Shown here in pieces: positions 45,256-54,705 of a stretch of 64,000 bases of DNA. Under the pieces are notes generated by a model, which made no database searches, had not been told where the DNA came from, and saw only the letters and a list, made by a program, of their open reading frames with translations. Position 1 is the first letter of the stretch; every line of letters starts with the position of its first letter. A program made the position numbers and the translations under genes. Origin of the DNA: Caballeronia humi (GTDB taxonomy: Bacteria; Pseudomonadota; Gammaproteobacteria; Burkholderiales; Burkholderiaceae); NCBI RefSeq assembly GCF_001544475.1, contig NZ_FCNW02000027.1, positions 1 to 64,000 of the forward strand, given 5' to 3'.

Positions 45256-46077
45256 ATGATTGCGCCGACTGTCCCCGACCTCGTCTCGAAAGCCGCCGAG
45301 CATCCGTTCCTCGGCGCGCACATCGCCCTGGGCGACGGCGAGCACGAGGGCACGGCGCTCGCGAAGTTCCACGGCGTCACGCTCGGGAGCGCCTACGAAC
45401 CGATCTTCGACGTCGGCACGCACAGCTTTCCTCAGACGCTCACGGCGTCACCGGAAAGCGCCGAGCGTTTCGGCGACGAACTCGGCGTGCAGGCGCTGAC
45501 GCTCCTGACCGACGGTCCGTCCTACGACCCCTTCGCGCAGATGAACGACGACCGCCAGCTTGTCGAGCTGGACCGGCTGTCGCGGGCGCTGCATGCGTTC
45601 AATTTTTTCGGAGCGCAGCGGCCGGGGCTGTTGTTTCTGCGGGTTCACGAGCGGCTGCTCAAAAGCGTGAAGTACGACCACGGACGGCATTTTTCATCGG
45701 TGCTGATCGACTTTGGGCTGAATCCGTCGCGGATCGTGATCGAGTTGCCCGCAGCGGCGGTCGCGCATAAGACTTTTCTCGGCTATCTGACGAAGAGCTA
45801 TCAGCACTATGGCTTCAAGGTCGCGGGCAACCTGCCGAACGCAGGACAGATCATGTCGGTCTCGGAGATGGCGCGGCTCGATTTCATCAAGATGGATGCG
45901 GGCGCCGCGCTGCGCGATTCGGTCGTGAAGCATCTCGTCGGCTATGCGAACCGGCTCAGAATTCCCCTCATCTTCGACCACGTCACCGACGAAGCGCAGT
46001 TCGACGCGCTCCAGCAGTTCGACGTGCGCTTCGTGCAAGGCCCGGTGTTCGACGCGCATCCGGTCAATTCGCGCTGA
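45256..46077 (+). CDS. Degenerate EAL-domain protein
   Basis: The 273-aa protein shows the overall EAL layout: SAYEPIFDVG where active proteins have YQPIVDL, LLFLRVHERLL, RIVIELPAAA, HYGFKVAGNLP and LDFIKMDAG. The signature EAL motif that should follow YEPI is absent, and the DDFG motif is replaced by an unrelated AGNLPNAGQ. Cyclic-di-GMP hydrolysis is therefore not expected. It may bind c-di-GMP or act through protein contacts. No receiver or membrane domain is attached. The gene is divergent from hmgA. Confidence 0.82.
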   Translation: MIAPTVPDLVSKAAEHPFLGAHIALGDGEHEGTALAKFHGVTLGSAYEPIFDVGTHSFPQTLTASPESAERFGDELGVQALTLLTDGPSYDPFAQMNDDRQLVELDRLSRALHAFNFFGAQRPGLLFLRVHERLLKSVKYDHGRHFSSVLIDFGLNPSRIVIELPAAAVAHKTFLGYLTKSYQHYGFKVAGNLPNAGQIMSVSEMARLDFIKMDAGAALRDSVVKHLVGYANRLRIPLIFDHVTDEAQFDALQQFDVRFVQGPVFDAHPVNSR

Positions 46078-46320
46078 CATTGTCGTTGTGCGCTGCAGCG
46101 TCGACCACTTTCCTTTCCATCAAGCCATAACGTTCCTTCAGCGCGATTCCCTGCCGCATCGCAGCGTATAAGCCGCTGTCACGCGCCTTGACTTTCCACG
46201 ATCCGGATACGATCATTCGCTCACAACGAGAGCAATTGATCGCGGCTGACACTAATGGCCGCGTCGACGCAAAAACAGCGGACGTCATCGAGCGCACGCT
46301 TCCATTCAGAGGACGACAAC

Positions 46321-47712
46321 ATGACTAGCGAACGCAATGCGGCCGCCGATGTGATCCTGCACATCGGCGCGGGATCGTTTCATCGTGCGCATCAGGCGTG
46401 GTATCTGCACCGGCTGATCGAATCCGGCGACACGCGCTGGTCGCTCTCCGTCGGCAACATTCGCGGCGACATGAACGCGGTGCTCGAAGCGCTCGCCTCG
46501 CAGAACGGCGAGTACACGCTCGAAACCGTGACGCCGCAAGGCGAACGCGCCTACGAGCGGATCAAGTCGATCACGAAGGTTGTGCCGTGGGCCGCCGATC
46601 TCGACGCACTGGTCGAAGCGGGCGCGGCGCCGGAATGCAAGATCGTGTCGTTCACGGTCACCGAAGGCGGCTATTACCTCGACGAGCACGACAAGCTCGA
46701 CACGGCCAACCCGGATATCGCGGCCGATCTGAAAGGCGGACGCACGACGATTTACGGTGCGCTCGCCGCGATCCTCGATGCGCGCGCGAAGCAGAACGCA
46801 GGCAAAGTCACGCTGCAGAACTGCGACAACCTGCGCAGCAACGGCGACCGCTTCAAGGCCGGCATGCTCGAATTCCTGCAACTACGAGGCGAGTCGGCCG
46901 TGCGCGACTGGATGATCGCGAACACGTCGTGTCCGAATTCGATGGTCGATCGCATCACGCCGCGCCCGACGCCCGACGTGCGGGATCGCGTGAAAGCCGC
47001 CACCGGTGTCGACGACCAGGCGCCCGTGATGGGCGAGGCGTTCATCCAGTGGGTGATCGAGGATCACTTCTGCGCGGGGCGGCCGGCTTGGGAGAAGGTC
47101 GGCGCGGAGCTGGTCGAATCGGTGCTTCCTTACGAGGAGGCCAAGATCCGCATTTTGAACGCGAGCCATAGCTGCATCGCGTGGGCGGGGACGCTCGCCG
47201 GTCTGCAATATATCCACGAAGGCACACTCGATCCCGAGATTCGCGCGCTCGCCGAGGCTTATGTGACGGAAGACGTGATTCCGTGCCTCACGCCGAGCCC
47301 GCTCGATCTCGCGAAGTATCGCGACGTCGTGCTCGACCGCTTCAGCAATCCCTATATTCAGGACACGAACCAGCGCGTCGCCGCCGATGGCTTTTCGAAG
47401 CTGCCCGGCTTCATTGCGCCGACCCTCTCGGAATGCTTCGCGCGACAAGTCGATCCGAACGCGACGGCCGTCCTCCCCGCGCTGTTCTTCCGCTTCCTCG
47501 AACGCTGGCACGAGGGCAAGCTGCCTTACACCTATCAGGACGGCGTGATGGACCCGGCCGTCGCGCACGGCTTCTTCACGTCGTCCGATCCGCTGAAGGC
47601 GTTCGCCAGCGACAAGCTCCTGTGGGGCAGCATGGCCGCGGGCGACGGGCTCGAGCGCGTGCTGCGCGCGGCTGTAGCGCGGGTCGACGGGTGGCTCGAA
47701 AAGCGCGCCTAA
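46321..47712 (+). CDS. dalD: D-arabinitol 4-dehydrogenase (mannitol dehydrogenase family)
   Basis: The enzyme oxidises D-arabinitol to D-xylulose with NAD+. The 463-aa long-chain polyol dehydrogenase starts at 46321 with VILHIGAGSFHRAHQAWYLHR, the nucleotide-binding signature. It continues with IVSFTVTEGGYYLDEHDK, VTLQNCDNLRSNGDRFKAG, SCPNSMVDRITPRP and the catalytic KIRILNASHSCIAWAG block. The next gene encodes xylulokinase, which supports D-xylulose as product. D-mannitol may also be used, since the family is promiscuous. The 243-bp upstream gap (46078-46320) should contain the promoter. Confidence 0.9.
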   Translation: MTSERNAAADVILHIGAGSFHRAHQAWYLHRLIESGDTRWSLSVGNIRGDMNAVLEALASQNGEYTLETVTPQGERAYERIKSITKVVPWAADLDALVEAGAAPECKIVSFTVTEGGYYLDEHDKLDTANPDIAADLKGGRTTIYGALAAILDARAKQNAGKVTLQNCDNLRSNGDRFKAGMLEFLQLRGESAVRDWMIANTSCPNSMVDRITPRPTPDVRDRVKAATGVDDQAPVMGEAFIQWVIEDHFCAGRPAWEKVGAELVESVLPYEEAKIRILNASHSCIAWAGTLAGLQYIHEGTLDPEIRALAEAYVTEDVIPCLTPSPLDLAKYRDVVLDRFSNPYIQDTNQRVAADGFSKLPGFIAPTLSECFARQVDPNATAVLPALFFRFLERWHEGKLPYTYQDGVMDPAVAHGFFTSSDPLKAFASDKLLWGSMAAGDGLERVLRAAVARVDGWLEKRA

Positions 47713-47820
47713 GATTTCGCTCACGAGCGCTCCGTTCTTCTGCTCATGGCGCAAGAGCGGGTGCGGCGCTACATTAGCGGCTCCCGGCTTCCGCCAACGC
47801 CTTCGACCAAAGGTTCGTTC

Positions 47821-49302
47821 ATGTATCTGGGTATCGACCTCGGCACATCCGAAGTAAAAGTCCTGCTGCTCGCAAGCGACGGCAGCGTCATCGGCACGGC
47901 GGGCACGCCGTTCACAGTCTCGCGGCCGAAGCCGCGCTGGGCGGAACAGAATCCGCTCGACTGGTGGGAAGGCACGCGCACCGCGCTCTTCGCGCTGCGC
48001 GCCAAATTCCCCGACGAGTTCGCGCAAGTGCGCGGCATCGGCCTCTCCGGGCAGATGCACGGCGCCGTGCTTCTCGATTCGAGCGACCGCGTGCTGCGCC
48101 CCGCGATCCTCTGGAACGACATGCGCAGCGACAAGGAATGCGCCGAACTCACCGAACGCGCGCCGGAGTTGCATCGCATCGCCGGGAATCTGGCGATGCC
48201 GGGCTTCACCGCGCCGAAGCTGCTCTGGGTCGCGCACAACGAGCCCGAGATCTTCAAACAGACCGCGTGCGTGCTGCTGCCGAAGGATTATCTGCGGCTG
48301 CATCTGACGGGCACCAAGGTCTCCGATCCGTCCGATGCCGCCGGCACGCTCTGGCTCGACGTCGCGCGCCGCGACTGGTCCGACGAACTGCTCGCCGCCT
48401 GCGACATGACGCGCGCGCAGATGCCCGCGCTTGCCGAAGGCAGCGAGCCGTCGGGGACGCTTCGACCCGAACTCGCGCGCGAACTGGGATTGCGCGAGGG
48501 CGTGGTCGTCGCGGCGGGCGGCGGCGACAACGCGGCGAGCGCGATCGGCATCGGCGCGACCGAACCGGGCGATGGCTTTTTGTCGCTCGGGACGTCGGGC
48601 GTGCTGTGCGTCGTCGGCGACCGCTTCCGGCCGAATCCGGCGTCGGCGGTGCATGCGTTCTGCCACGCGATTCCGGATCGCTGGCATCAGATGAGCGTGA
48701 TTCTGTCGGCGGCGAGCTGCCTGCGCTGGGTCTGCAAGCTCACCTCCACCGACGAACCGACGCTGCTTGCCGAAGTCGCCGAACTCAAGCCCGAATCGAC
48801 CGCGATCGCCCCGCTCTTCCTGCCGTATCTGAGCGGCGAGCGCACGCCGCACAACGATCCGTTCGCGCAAGGCGTGTTTTTCGGCATGACGCACGCGACC
48901 GATCGCGCGCTGCTCGGCTACTCGGTGCTCGAAGGCGTGACGCTCGCGCTCACCGACGGCCTCGACGCGCTGCGCTCGGGCGGCACGGAGGCGCACGCGC
49001 TCTCGCTGCTCGGCGGCGGCGCGCGAAGCGCATACTGGGGCCAGATGTTCGCCGACGCTTTCGATACGACCACGCGCACGCACGGCGGCGGTGAAACCGG
49101 CGCGGCGCTCGGCGCGGCGCGGCTCGGATGGCTCGCGGCCGGCGGCGATCCCGCGACGGTGCTCGCAAAACCGCCTGTCAAGGACGAATTCATCCCGAAT
49201 CAGGAGCGTCACGAATTGTTGCGCCAGCGTCTGAAAGGCTTCCGCGAGTTGTATCAGCACGTGCGGCCGCTCTTCGATCCGGCGCGGCCCCGGCTCGCCT
49301 GA
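47821..49302 (+). CDS. xylB: Xylulokinase
   Basis: This FGGY-family kinase phosphorylates D-xylulose to D-xylulose 5-phosphate for the pentose phosphate pathway. The 493-aa protein starts MYLGIDLGTSEVKVLLL at 47821. It shows RWAEQNPLDWWEGT, GIGLSGQMHGAVLLD, ILWNDMRSDKE, PKDYLRLHLTG, SDAAGTLWLDV, GGGDNAASAIG and LLGGGARSAYWGQMFAD. It is 108 bp after dalD and probably in the same operon. Confidence 0.95.
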   Translation: MYLGIDLGTSEVKVLLLASDGSVIGTAGTPFTVSRPKPRWAEQNPLDWWEGTRTALFALRAKFPDEFAQVRGIGLSGQMHGAVLLDSSDRVLRPAILWNDMRSDKECAELTERAPELHRIAGNLAMPGFTAPKLLWVAHNEPEIFKQTACVLLPKDYLRLHLTGTKVSDPSDAAGTLWLDVARRDWSDELLAACDMTRAQMPALAEGSEPSGTLRPELARELGLREGVVVAAGGGDNAASAIGIGATEPGDGFLSLGTSGVLCVVGDRFRPNPASAVHAFCHAIPDRWHQMSVILSAASCLRWVCKLTSTDEPTLLAEVAELKPESTAIAPLFLPYLSGERTPHNDPFAQGVFFGMTHATDRALLGYSVLEGVTLALTDGLDALRSGGTEAHALSLLGGGARSAYWGQMFADAFDTTTRTHGGGETGAALGAARLGWLAAGGDPATVLAKPPVKDEFIPNQERHELLRQRLKGFRELYQHVRPLFDPARPRLA

Positions 49303-49431
49303 CGCACGCGGCAAGTTTAGGCAAGTTTGGAAATGGCCGCCATTTCAGGGCGGCCGACCGGCAATACAGAGGCACAATAACGAGACAACGCGTGCTACGG
49401 CACAGCGAGCGCAACGATAACGACCACCACC

Positions 49432-50379
49432 GTGCCCAAGTCCAACGAAAAACTCGATCTCGCCACGCGAGCCGCCTGGCTTTACTACGTCGCGGGCAAC
49501 ACCCAGAACGAGATCGCCGAGAAACTCCAGATCTCGCGGCCGGTGGCCCAGCGGCTCGTCGCGTTCGCGGTCGAGAAGAACCTGATCCGCGTGCGCGTCG
49601 ATCACCGGATCGCCGATTGCCTGGCGCTGGCCGCGCAATTGTCGAAACGCTACGGGCTGTCGATGTGCGAGGTCGTGCCCATCGACGGCGATACCACCGA
49701 GCAGGTCGACCGCAAGCTGGCCGTGGCGGGCGCGCAGGTGATGGAGCGCTTTCTCGTCGACGAGAAGCCGCTCGTCGTGTCGATCAGCAGCGGGCGCACG
49801 CTCAAGGCCGTCGTCGCGCAGATCGGGCAACTGGAGCGGCCGCAGCATCGGCTGGTTTCGATGGTCGGCGCGATCGCTCACGACGGGTCGTCGAACCGAT
49901 ATGACGTCGCGCAGCATCTTTCCGAGAAAACGGGCGGCAAGCACTTCATGCTGCCCGCGCCGCTCATGGCCGACAGCGAAGCCGAGCGCGCGCAGTGGTG
50001 CAACCACCGGCTGTATCGCATCGTCGATGCGCTCGCGCAGAAGGCCGATGTCGCGTTCGTCGGGATCGGAAACGTGGGGATCAACTGTCCGCTGCACGAG
50101 GACGGGTTCATTACGTCGGCCGAGGTGCAGGAGTTGATGCAGGCGGGCGCGGTGGCCGAACTGCTCGGACTTCCGATCGATGCGGATGGCGCCAGGGTGA
50201 ATTCGGAGACGGGGGCGCGTGTCACGAGCTTGCGGCTCGACGCGCCACCGAAGCGCCCGACGATCGGGTTCGCCGGCGGGCAGAGGAAGCGCGAGGCGCT
50301 GATCGCGACGTTGAAGGGCAAGTGGCTGTCGGGCCTCGTCACCGACGAGTTGTGCGCGCGGGCCGCGCTCGAAGCGTAA
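49432..50379 (+). CDS. SorC-family sugar-binding transcriptional regulator
   Basis: The 315-aa regulator starts at a GTG (49432). An N-terminal helix-turn-helix (LYYVAGNTQNEIAEKLQISRPVAQRL, about residues 18-43) precedes a sugar-phosphate-binding domain (VVSISSGRTLKAVVAQIG, DVAFVGIGNVGINCPLHEDGF, ARVTSLRLDAPPKRPTIGFAGG). SorC proteins are released from or activated on DNA by phosphorylated sugars. Position after dalD-xylB suggests control of both halves of the polyol locus. Confidence 0.9.
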   Translation: MPKSNEKLDLATRAAWLYYVAGNTQNEIAEKLQISRPVAQRLVAFAVEKNLIRVRVDHRIADCLALAAQLSKRYGLSMCEVVPIDGDTTEQVDRKLAVAGAQVMERFLVDEKPLVVSISSGRTLKAVVAQIGQLERPQHRLVSMVGAIAHDGSSNRYDVAQHLSEKTGGKHFMLPAPLMADSEAERAQWCNHRLYRIVDALAQKADVAFVGIGNVGINCPLHEDGFITSAEVQELMQAGAVAELLGLPIDADGARVNSETGARVTSLRLDAPPKRPTIGFAGGQRKREALIATLKGKWLSGLVTDELCARAALEA

Positions 50380-50547
50380 AGCCATTTCTCGCCGCCGGAT
50401 GCTCTTCCGGCGCATGGACCCCGCCCTGCTCGCGGCGGTCTATCTCAATGAAATAGTCTCCACCCCCCGCCTTAATAGGCTTACTTAATTAGACATCCTC
50501 ATTCGTGTGATGGAATCATCCTAATCCCCAATAATAAGGATTCGGAA

Positions 50548-52083
50548 ATGATGAGGATGCGGACAAAACTCTCCCAACTCGCCTGCGCGGTTGCCTTCTC
50601 GGCAGCAGCCTGTGGCTCGCTCAGCGCCGCCACCATTACGCGGGACAACGGCTCGCCGGTCGGCGACAATCAGAATTCGCAAACGGCCGGCCCGAGCGGC
50701 CCCGTTCTCCTGCAGGATTCCCAACTGATCGAGAAGCTCCAGCGCTTCGACCGCGAACGCATTCCCGAGCGCGTCGTGCACGCACGCGGCACGGGTGCAT
50801 TCGGTTCGTTCGTGACGAGCGCGGACTTCTCCGACATCACGCGCGCCGACCTTTTCCGCGCAGGCAAGACCACGCCGGTGTTCGTGCGCTTTTCCACGGT
50901 CGCGGGCGCCTCGGGTACGCCGGAAACGCTGCGCGACCCGCGCGGCTTCGCGGTGAAGTTTTACACGGAGCAGGGCAACTGGGATCTGGTGGGCATCAAC
51001 TTCCCGATTTTCTTCATTCGCGACGCAATCAAGTTTCCCGATTTCATCCACTCGCAAAAGCCCGATCCGGTCACGAACGTCCAGGATCCGAACCGCGCGT
51101 TCGACTTCTTCGCGCACGCGCCGGAAAGCACCGCCATGCTGACCTGGCTGTACTCGAACCGCGGCACGCCGGTTTCGTACCGCAAGATGGACGGCTTCGG
51201 GAATCACGCGTTCAAGCTGGTCAACGCGAAGGGCGAAGTGCACTACGTCAAGTTTCACTGGAAGAGCCGCCAGGGCATCGAGAACCTGACGCCGGACCAG
51301 GTCCCGCAAATGATCGCGAAGGACTGGAATTACCTGACGAACGATCTCTATGGCGCACTCGGCAAGGGCGAGAACCCGCAGTGGGACCTGATGGTCCAGG
51401 TGCTGAAGCCGGACCAGATCGACCGTTTCGACTATGACGCGCTCGACGCTACCAAGGAATGGAAGGACGTGCCCGAACGCATGGTCGGCACGCTCACGCT
51501 GAACAAGGTGCCGGCCAACTTCTTCGAATCGACGGAGCAGTCCGCGTTTGCGCCTTCGCATCTGGTGCCGGGCATCGAGCCGTCGGAAGACCGCATGTTG
51601 CAGGGCCGCCTCTTCTCGTACGCCGACACGCAGATCTACCGTCTCGGCGCGAACGGCATCAACCTGCCGATCAATCGTCCGCGCGTGCCCGTGACGAACA
51701 ACAACGAGGGCGGTGGCGGCAGTGCGCTCAACCGCGCGGGCAGCACCGACTACGATCCCACGACGCTCGCAGACCTGAAGCAGGACCCGGCCTATCGCCT
51801 GATCGAAACGCCGCTCGCCGGCACCACGCAGCAGCGCGCGATCAAGAAGAAGCTGGAGTTCCGGCAGGCAGGCGAGCGTTACCGGTCGCTGTCGGCGGCG
51901 GATCAGTCGGACCTCGTCGGCAACCTCGCGGGCGACCTGAAGCGGGTCCGCAACCAGGACAACCTGTACGCCGTGTTGTCGTATCTCTACAAGGCCGATC
52001 CGGAATTGGGATCGCGTGTGGCGAAAGACGCGAATGCCGACGTGGCGCGTGTCAAGCAACTCGCCGCCAAGCTCGAGGGCTGA
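50548..52083 (+). CDS. katB: Periplasmic monofunctional catalase
   Basis: The 511-aa heme catalase degrades hydrogen peroxide. A Sec signal (LSQLACAVAFSAAACGSLSAA) targets it to the periplasm. Distal heme residues His78 (RVVHARGTGAFGSF) and Asn151 (GINFPIFFIRDAIKFPDF) and the proximal ligand Tyr358 (GRLFSYADTQIYRLG, with Arg354) are present. Short subunit length matches clade-3 KatA/KatB. An AAGGATTCGGAA stretch precedes the start. It is followed after one base by ankB, the pairing known from Pseudomonas aeruginosa, where the ankyrin protein supports catalase activity. Confidence 0.95.
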   Translation: MMRMRTKLSQLACAVAFSAAACGSLSAATITRDNGSPVGDNQNSQTAGPSGPVLLQDSQLIEKLQRFDRERIPERVVHARGTGAFGSFVTSADFSDITRADLFRAGKTTPVFVRFSTVAGASGTPETLRDPRGFAVKFYTEQGNWDLVGINFPIFFIRDAIKFPDFIHSQKPDPVTNVQDPNRAFDFFAHAPESTAMLTWLYSNRGTPVSYRKMDGFGNHAFKLVNAKGEVHYVKFHWKSRQGIENLTPDQVPQMIAKDWNYLTNDLYGALGKGENPQWDLMVQVLKPDQIDRFDYDALDATKEWKDVPERMVGTLTLNKVPANFFESTEQSAFAPSHLVPGIEPSEDRMLQGRLFSYADTQIYRLGANGINLPINRPRVPVTNNNEGGGGSALNRAGSTDYDPTTLADLKQDPAYRLIETPLAGTTQQRAIKKKLEFRQAGERYRSLSAADQSDLVGNLAGDLKRVRNQDNLYAVLSYLYKADPELGSRVAKDANADVARVKQLAAKLEG

Positions 52084-52084
52084 T

Positions 52085-52768
52085 ATGAAGCGCTCGTCCG
52101 CCGATGGCCGCATCATGCGGCGACTCACGGGCGCGCAGCGCGCGGCGGCTGCGAGTCGCGCGCTGTTCACGGGCGCGGCGCTTGCCGTCGCCTGCGCGGC
52201 GCATGCCGCGCAGGCGGACGCTGCGGGCATGCCGGCACGGACGCCTTTATCGTCCGGGATCACGGATGCGCCGCAAGGCAAGTCGCCCTATGATGCCCAA
52301 TGGTTCGACGCGGCACGAATGGGACGCCTCGACATCCTTCAGCTATTGATCGACGCCCGTCAGCCACTGGATGGCAAGAACGGCGGCGGTTACACCGCGC
52401 TCATGCTGAACGCGTACCACGGCCATCGCGACGCCGTGGCGCTGCTCCTGAAAAATGGCGCCGACGCCTGCGTGGCCGACAGCCGCGGCAACACCGCGCT
52501 GATGGGCGCCATCTTCCAGGGTGAACTCGACGCCGCCCGAGCGCTGCTAGCCGCGCCGTGCGACCTGAACTACGCGAACGCGTCAGGGGCGACGGCTATC
52601 GTCTTCGCGGTACTGTTCGGCCGTATCGATTTCGTGCCGGAACTTCTGGCCCACGGCGCCGATGTGAATTTCACCGACCCTCGCGGCACCACCGCGCTCA
52701 ATGTCGCGCAGTCGCAAGGAAATGCACGCGCCGTCGAGGCGCTGAAGCGCTACGGCGCGAAGTACTAA
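52085..52768 (+). CDS. ankB: Ankyrin-repeat protein partner of periplasmic catalase
   Basis: The predicted 227-aa product has an N-terminal membrane/signal segment (SRALFTGAALAVACAAHAAQ, residues 25-44). About four ankyrin repeats follow from residue 70: WFDAARMGRLDILQLLID, GGYTALMLNAYHGHRDAVALLL, RGNTALMGAIFQGELDAARALL and RGTTALNVAQSQGNARAVEAL. In Pseudomonas AnkB is a membrane-anchored periplasmic protein needed for full KatB activity. The start follows the katB stop by one base, so the two are translated together. Confidence 0.9.
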   Translation: MKRSSADGRIMRRLTGAQRAAAASRALFTGAALAVACAAHAAQADAAGMPARTPLSSGITDAPQGKSPYDAQWFDAARMGRLDILQLLIDARQPLDGKNGGGYTALMLNAYHGHRDAVALLLKNGADACVADSRGNTALMGAIFQGELDAARALLAAPCDLNYANASGATAIVFAVLFGRIDFVPELLAHGADVNFTDPRGTTALNVAQSQGNARAVEALKRYGAKY

Positions 52769-52799
52769 CGGGCGCCTGTAGCGACATCAGCGGCAACGC

Positions 52800-53921
52800 T
52801 CAAGCCGCCGACAACACCTCGATGATCTTCCGCTTGAACGCCTGCCCTTCCGCGTTGAACAGATGGCAATGCTCAGGCGTCGCGCCGAGCTTCAGCGTCT
52901 CGCCGCGCGCATGCCGCTCCAGCGGCGGAATACGCGCGATCAATCCATCCGGCGCAACCGGCGTCTCGGCGTACAGGTAAGCCGCGTCGCCGAGCGATTC
53001 GACTGCCATCGTCGTGCTCGACACGCCGTGCTCGATCGTCGCCGCCGTGCCCGCATGCAGATGCTCGCCCCGAATCCCGACGGTCACCGCATCGCCGACC
53101 TTCACCGGCCCCGGCTCGACAGCAACGAGTTGCGTCTCGCCGGTCGCGTACTTCACGAGCACACCGTCGGACATCACCTGCGTGACGGTGCCGTTCAAAA
53201 AGTTCATCTTCGGCGACCCGATGAACCCCGCCACGAACTTGTTCGCCGGCGCGTGATAAAGCTGGTTCGGCGTGCCTACCTGCTCGACGTTCCCCGCCGA
53301 CAGCACGACGATCTTGTCCGCCAGCGTCATCGCTTCGACCTGATCGTGCGTCACGTAGATCATCGTCGTCTTGAGCTCGTCGTGCAGGCGGGCGAATTCG
53401 AGGCGCATCTTCACGCGCAGCGCGGCGTCGAGGTTCGAGAGAGGTTCGTCGAAGAGAAACACCTTGGGCTTGCGCGTAATCGCGCGCCCGATCGCCACCC
53501 GCTGGCGCTGCCCGCCCGACAACTGTTTCGGCTTGCGGTCCAGCAAGTGATCGATGTGAAGAATCTTCGCCGCCTGCTTGACGGCGGCATCGATTGCGGG
53601 CTTTTTCTCGCCCGCGAGCTTCAGGCCGAACGCCATGTTGTCGTAGAGCGTCATGTGCGGATAGAGCGCGTACGACTGGAACACCATCGCGATGCCGCGC
53701 TTGGCGGGCGGCAGTTCGTTCACACGCGTGCCGTCGATCATCAGGTCGCCCGCGCTGATGTCCTCGAGGCCCGCGATCATGCGCATCAGCGTCGACTTGC
53801 CGCAGCCGCTCGGCCCGACGAACACGACGAACTCGCCGTCGTTGATGTCGAGGTTGACGCTCTTCATCACCTCGGTTTCTTCGTAACGCTTGTTGATGCC
53901 ACGTAATGTCAGGCTAGCCAT
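52800..53921 (-). CDS. Polyol ABC transporter ATP-binding protein (SmoK/MtlK-like)
   Basis: The 373-aa ATPase powers the sugar-alcohol importer. It has Walker A GPSGCGKST (36-44), Q-loop FQSYALYP, signature LSGGQRQRVAIG (134-145), Walker B VFLFDEPLSNLD and the switch His in YVTHDQVEAM. The C-terminal regulatory OB/TOBE region of the MalK/UgpC type runs from about residue 235. GGAGACACATC precedes the ATG. It is the last gene of the minus-strand polyol transport operon. Confidence 0.95.
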   Translation of the reverse strand: MASLTLRGINKRYEETEVMKSVNLDINDGEFVVFVGPSGCGKSTLMRMIAGLEDISAGDLMIDGTRVNELPPAKRGIAMVFQSYALYPHMTLYDNMAFGLKLAGEKKPAIDAAVKQAAKILHIDHLLDRKPKQLSGGQRQRVAIGRAITRKPKVFLFDEPLSNLDAALRVKMRLEFARLHDELKTTMIYVTHDQVEAMTLADKIVVLSAGNVEQVGTPNQLYHAPANKFVAGFIGSPKMNFLNGTVTQVMSDGVLVKYATGETQLVAVEPGPVKVGDAVTVGIRGEHLHAGTAATIEHGVSSTTMAVESLGDAAYLYAETPVAPDGLIARIPPLERHARGETLKLGATPEHCHLFNAEGQAFKRKIIEVLSAA

Positions 53922-53972
53922 GATGTGTCTCCGTGCATCCGGTGCTGGATCGGGCCGATGGCCTTCCAGTCA

Positions 53973-54701
53973 TTAACGAATTTCAAAGGTTGCGCTCTGC
54001 AGCCATTCGCCGACGAGCGCGGGCAGCCGCGTCATGTCGTCAAAGACGACGCTTGCGCCCACGCGCCGCAGCGCTTCGATTTGCCCTTCCGTCGCGTGCC
54101 CGCCGCCGATGAAGCCGAGCACTGCCATCCCCGCCGCCTTCGCCGCGGTGACGCCGGTCACGCTGTCCTCGACCACGAGGCAGTGTTCCGCCGATACCCG
54201 CAGCGTGCGCGCCGCCGCCAGGTACACGTCGGGCGCGGGCTTCGGGTTCGCGACCATGTCGGCGGTGAAGCGCCGTTCGCCGAAGAAGCGCACGAGGCCG
54301 GTGCGCTTCAGCACGGTCTCGACGTATGGCGCGAAGCTGTTGCTCGCGCACGCCTTGCGCACGGGAATCGCAGCGAGCGCCTCGGCGATGCCCGCGACCG
54401 CCGGCGCCTGCACCGCCGCCGCTTCGACCGCGCGCCGGATCGAGTCGATCTGCGCGGCATCGATGGTGCGGTTGAGGGTTTCCGCCGTGCTGCCAAGCAC
54501 CGCTTCGATCCGCAAGCCGAGCAGCGGCATCACGACCGGCTCGACATCGACGCCCGGCCACAGCGCATGCAGTTCCTCGATGAGCACGCGCGCCGCGACG
54601 GCTTCGCTGTCGATCAGGACGCCGTCGCAGTCGCAGATCATCAGGCGGTCGGCGACGTCGGGCGGGCTCGAGGCGAGGTTCAGGTTGAGGTTCACAAGCA
54701 T
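53973..54701 (-). CDS. HAD-family sugar phosphatase-like hydrolase
   Basis: The 242-aa haloacid dehalogenase-like hydrolase has the nucleophile motif MICDCDGVLIDSEA (DxD). An alpha-helical cap precedes motif II (RKACASNSFAPYVETVL, Ser/Asn), the KPAPDVYLAAARTL lysine motif and VVEDSVTGVTAAKAAGM with acidic motif IV. This beta-phosphoglucomutase/GPH-like type usually dephosphorylates small sugar phosphates. Its place between permease and ATPase genes suggests control of a polyol- or ketose-phosphate pool. The start may be the internal Met21 instead. Confidence 0.88.
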   Translation of the reverse strand: MLVNLNLNLASSPPDVADRLMICDCDGVLIDSEAVAARVLIEELHALWPGVDVEPVVMPLLGLRIEAVLGSTAETLNRTIDAAQIDSIRRAVEAAAVQAPAVAGIAEALAAIPVRKACASNSFAPYVETVLKRTGLVRFFGERRFTADMVANPKPAPDVYLAAARTLRVSAEHCLVVEDSVTGVTAAKAAGMAVLGFIGGGHATEGQIEALRRVGASVVFDDMTRLPALVGEWLQSATFEIR

Positions 54702-54705
54702 CGCC

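Noticed and set aside
49335..49355. GGCCGCC/GGCGGCC hairpin after xylB as a terminator
   Set aside because: The stem is only seven bases and no T run follows. It may be chance in GC-rich DNA or an operator, but neither can be supported.
50430..50547. OxyR-type site upstream of katB
   Set aside because: CTAT and ATAG half-sites occur near 50440-50456, but the spacing is nine rather than seven bases and the remaining half-sites are absent.
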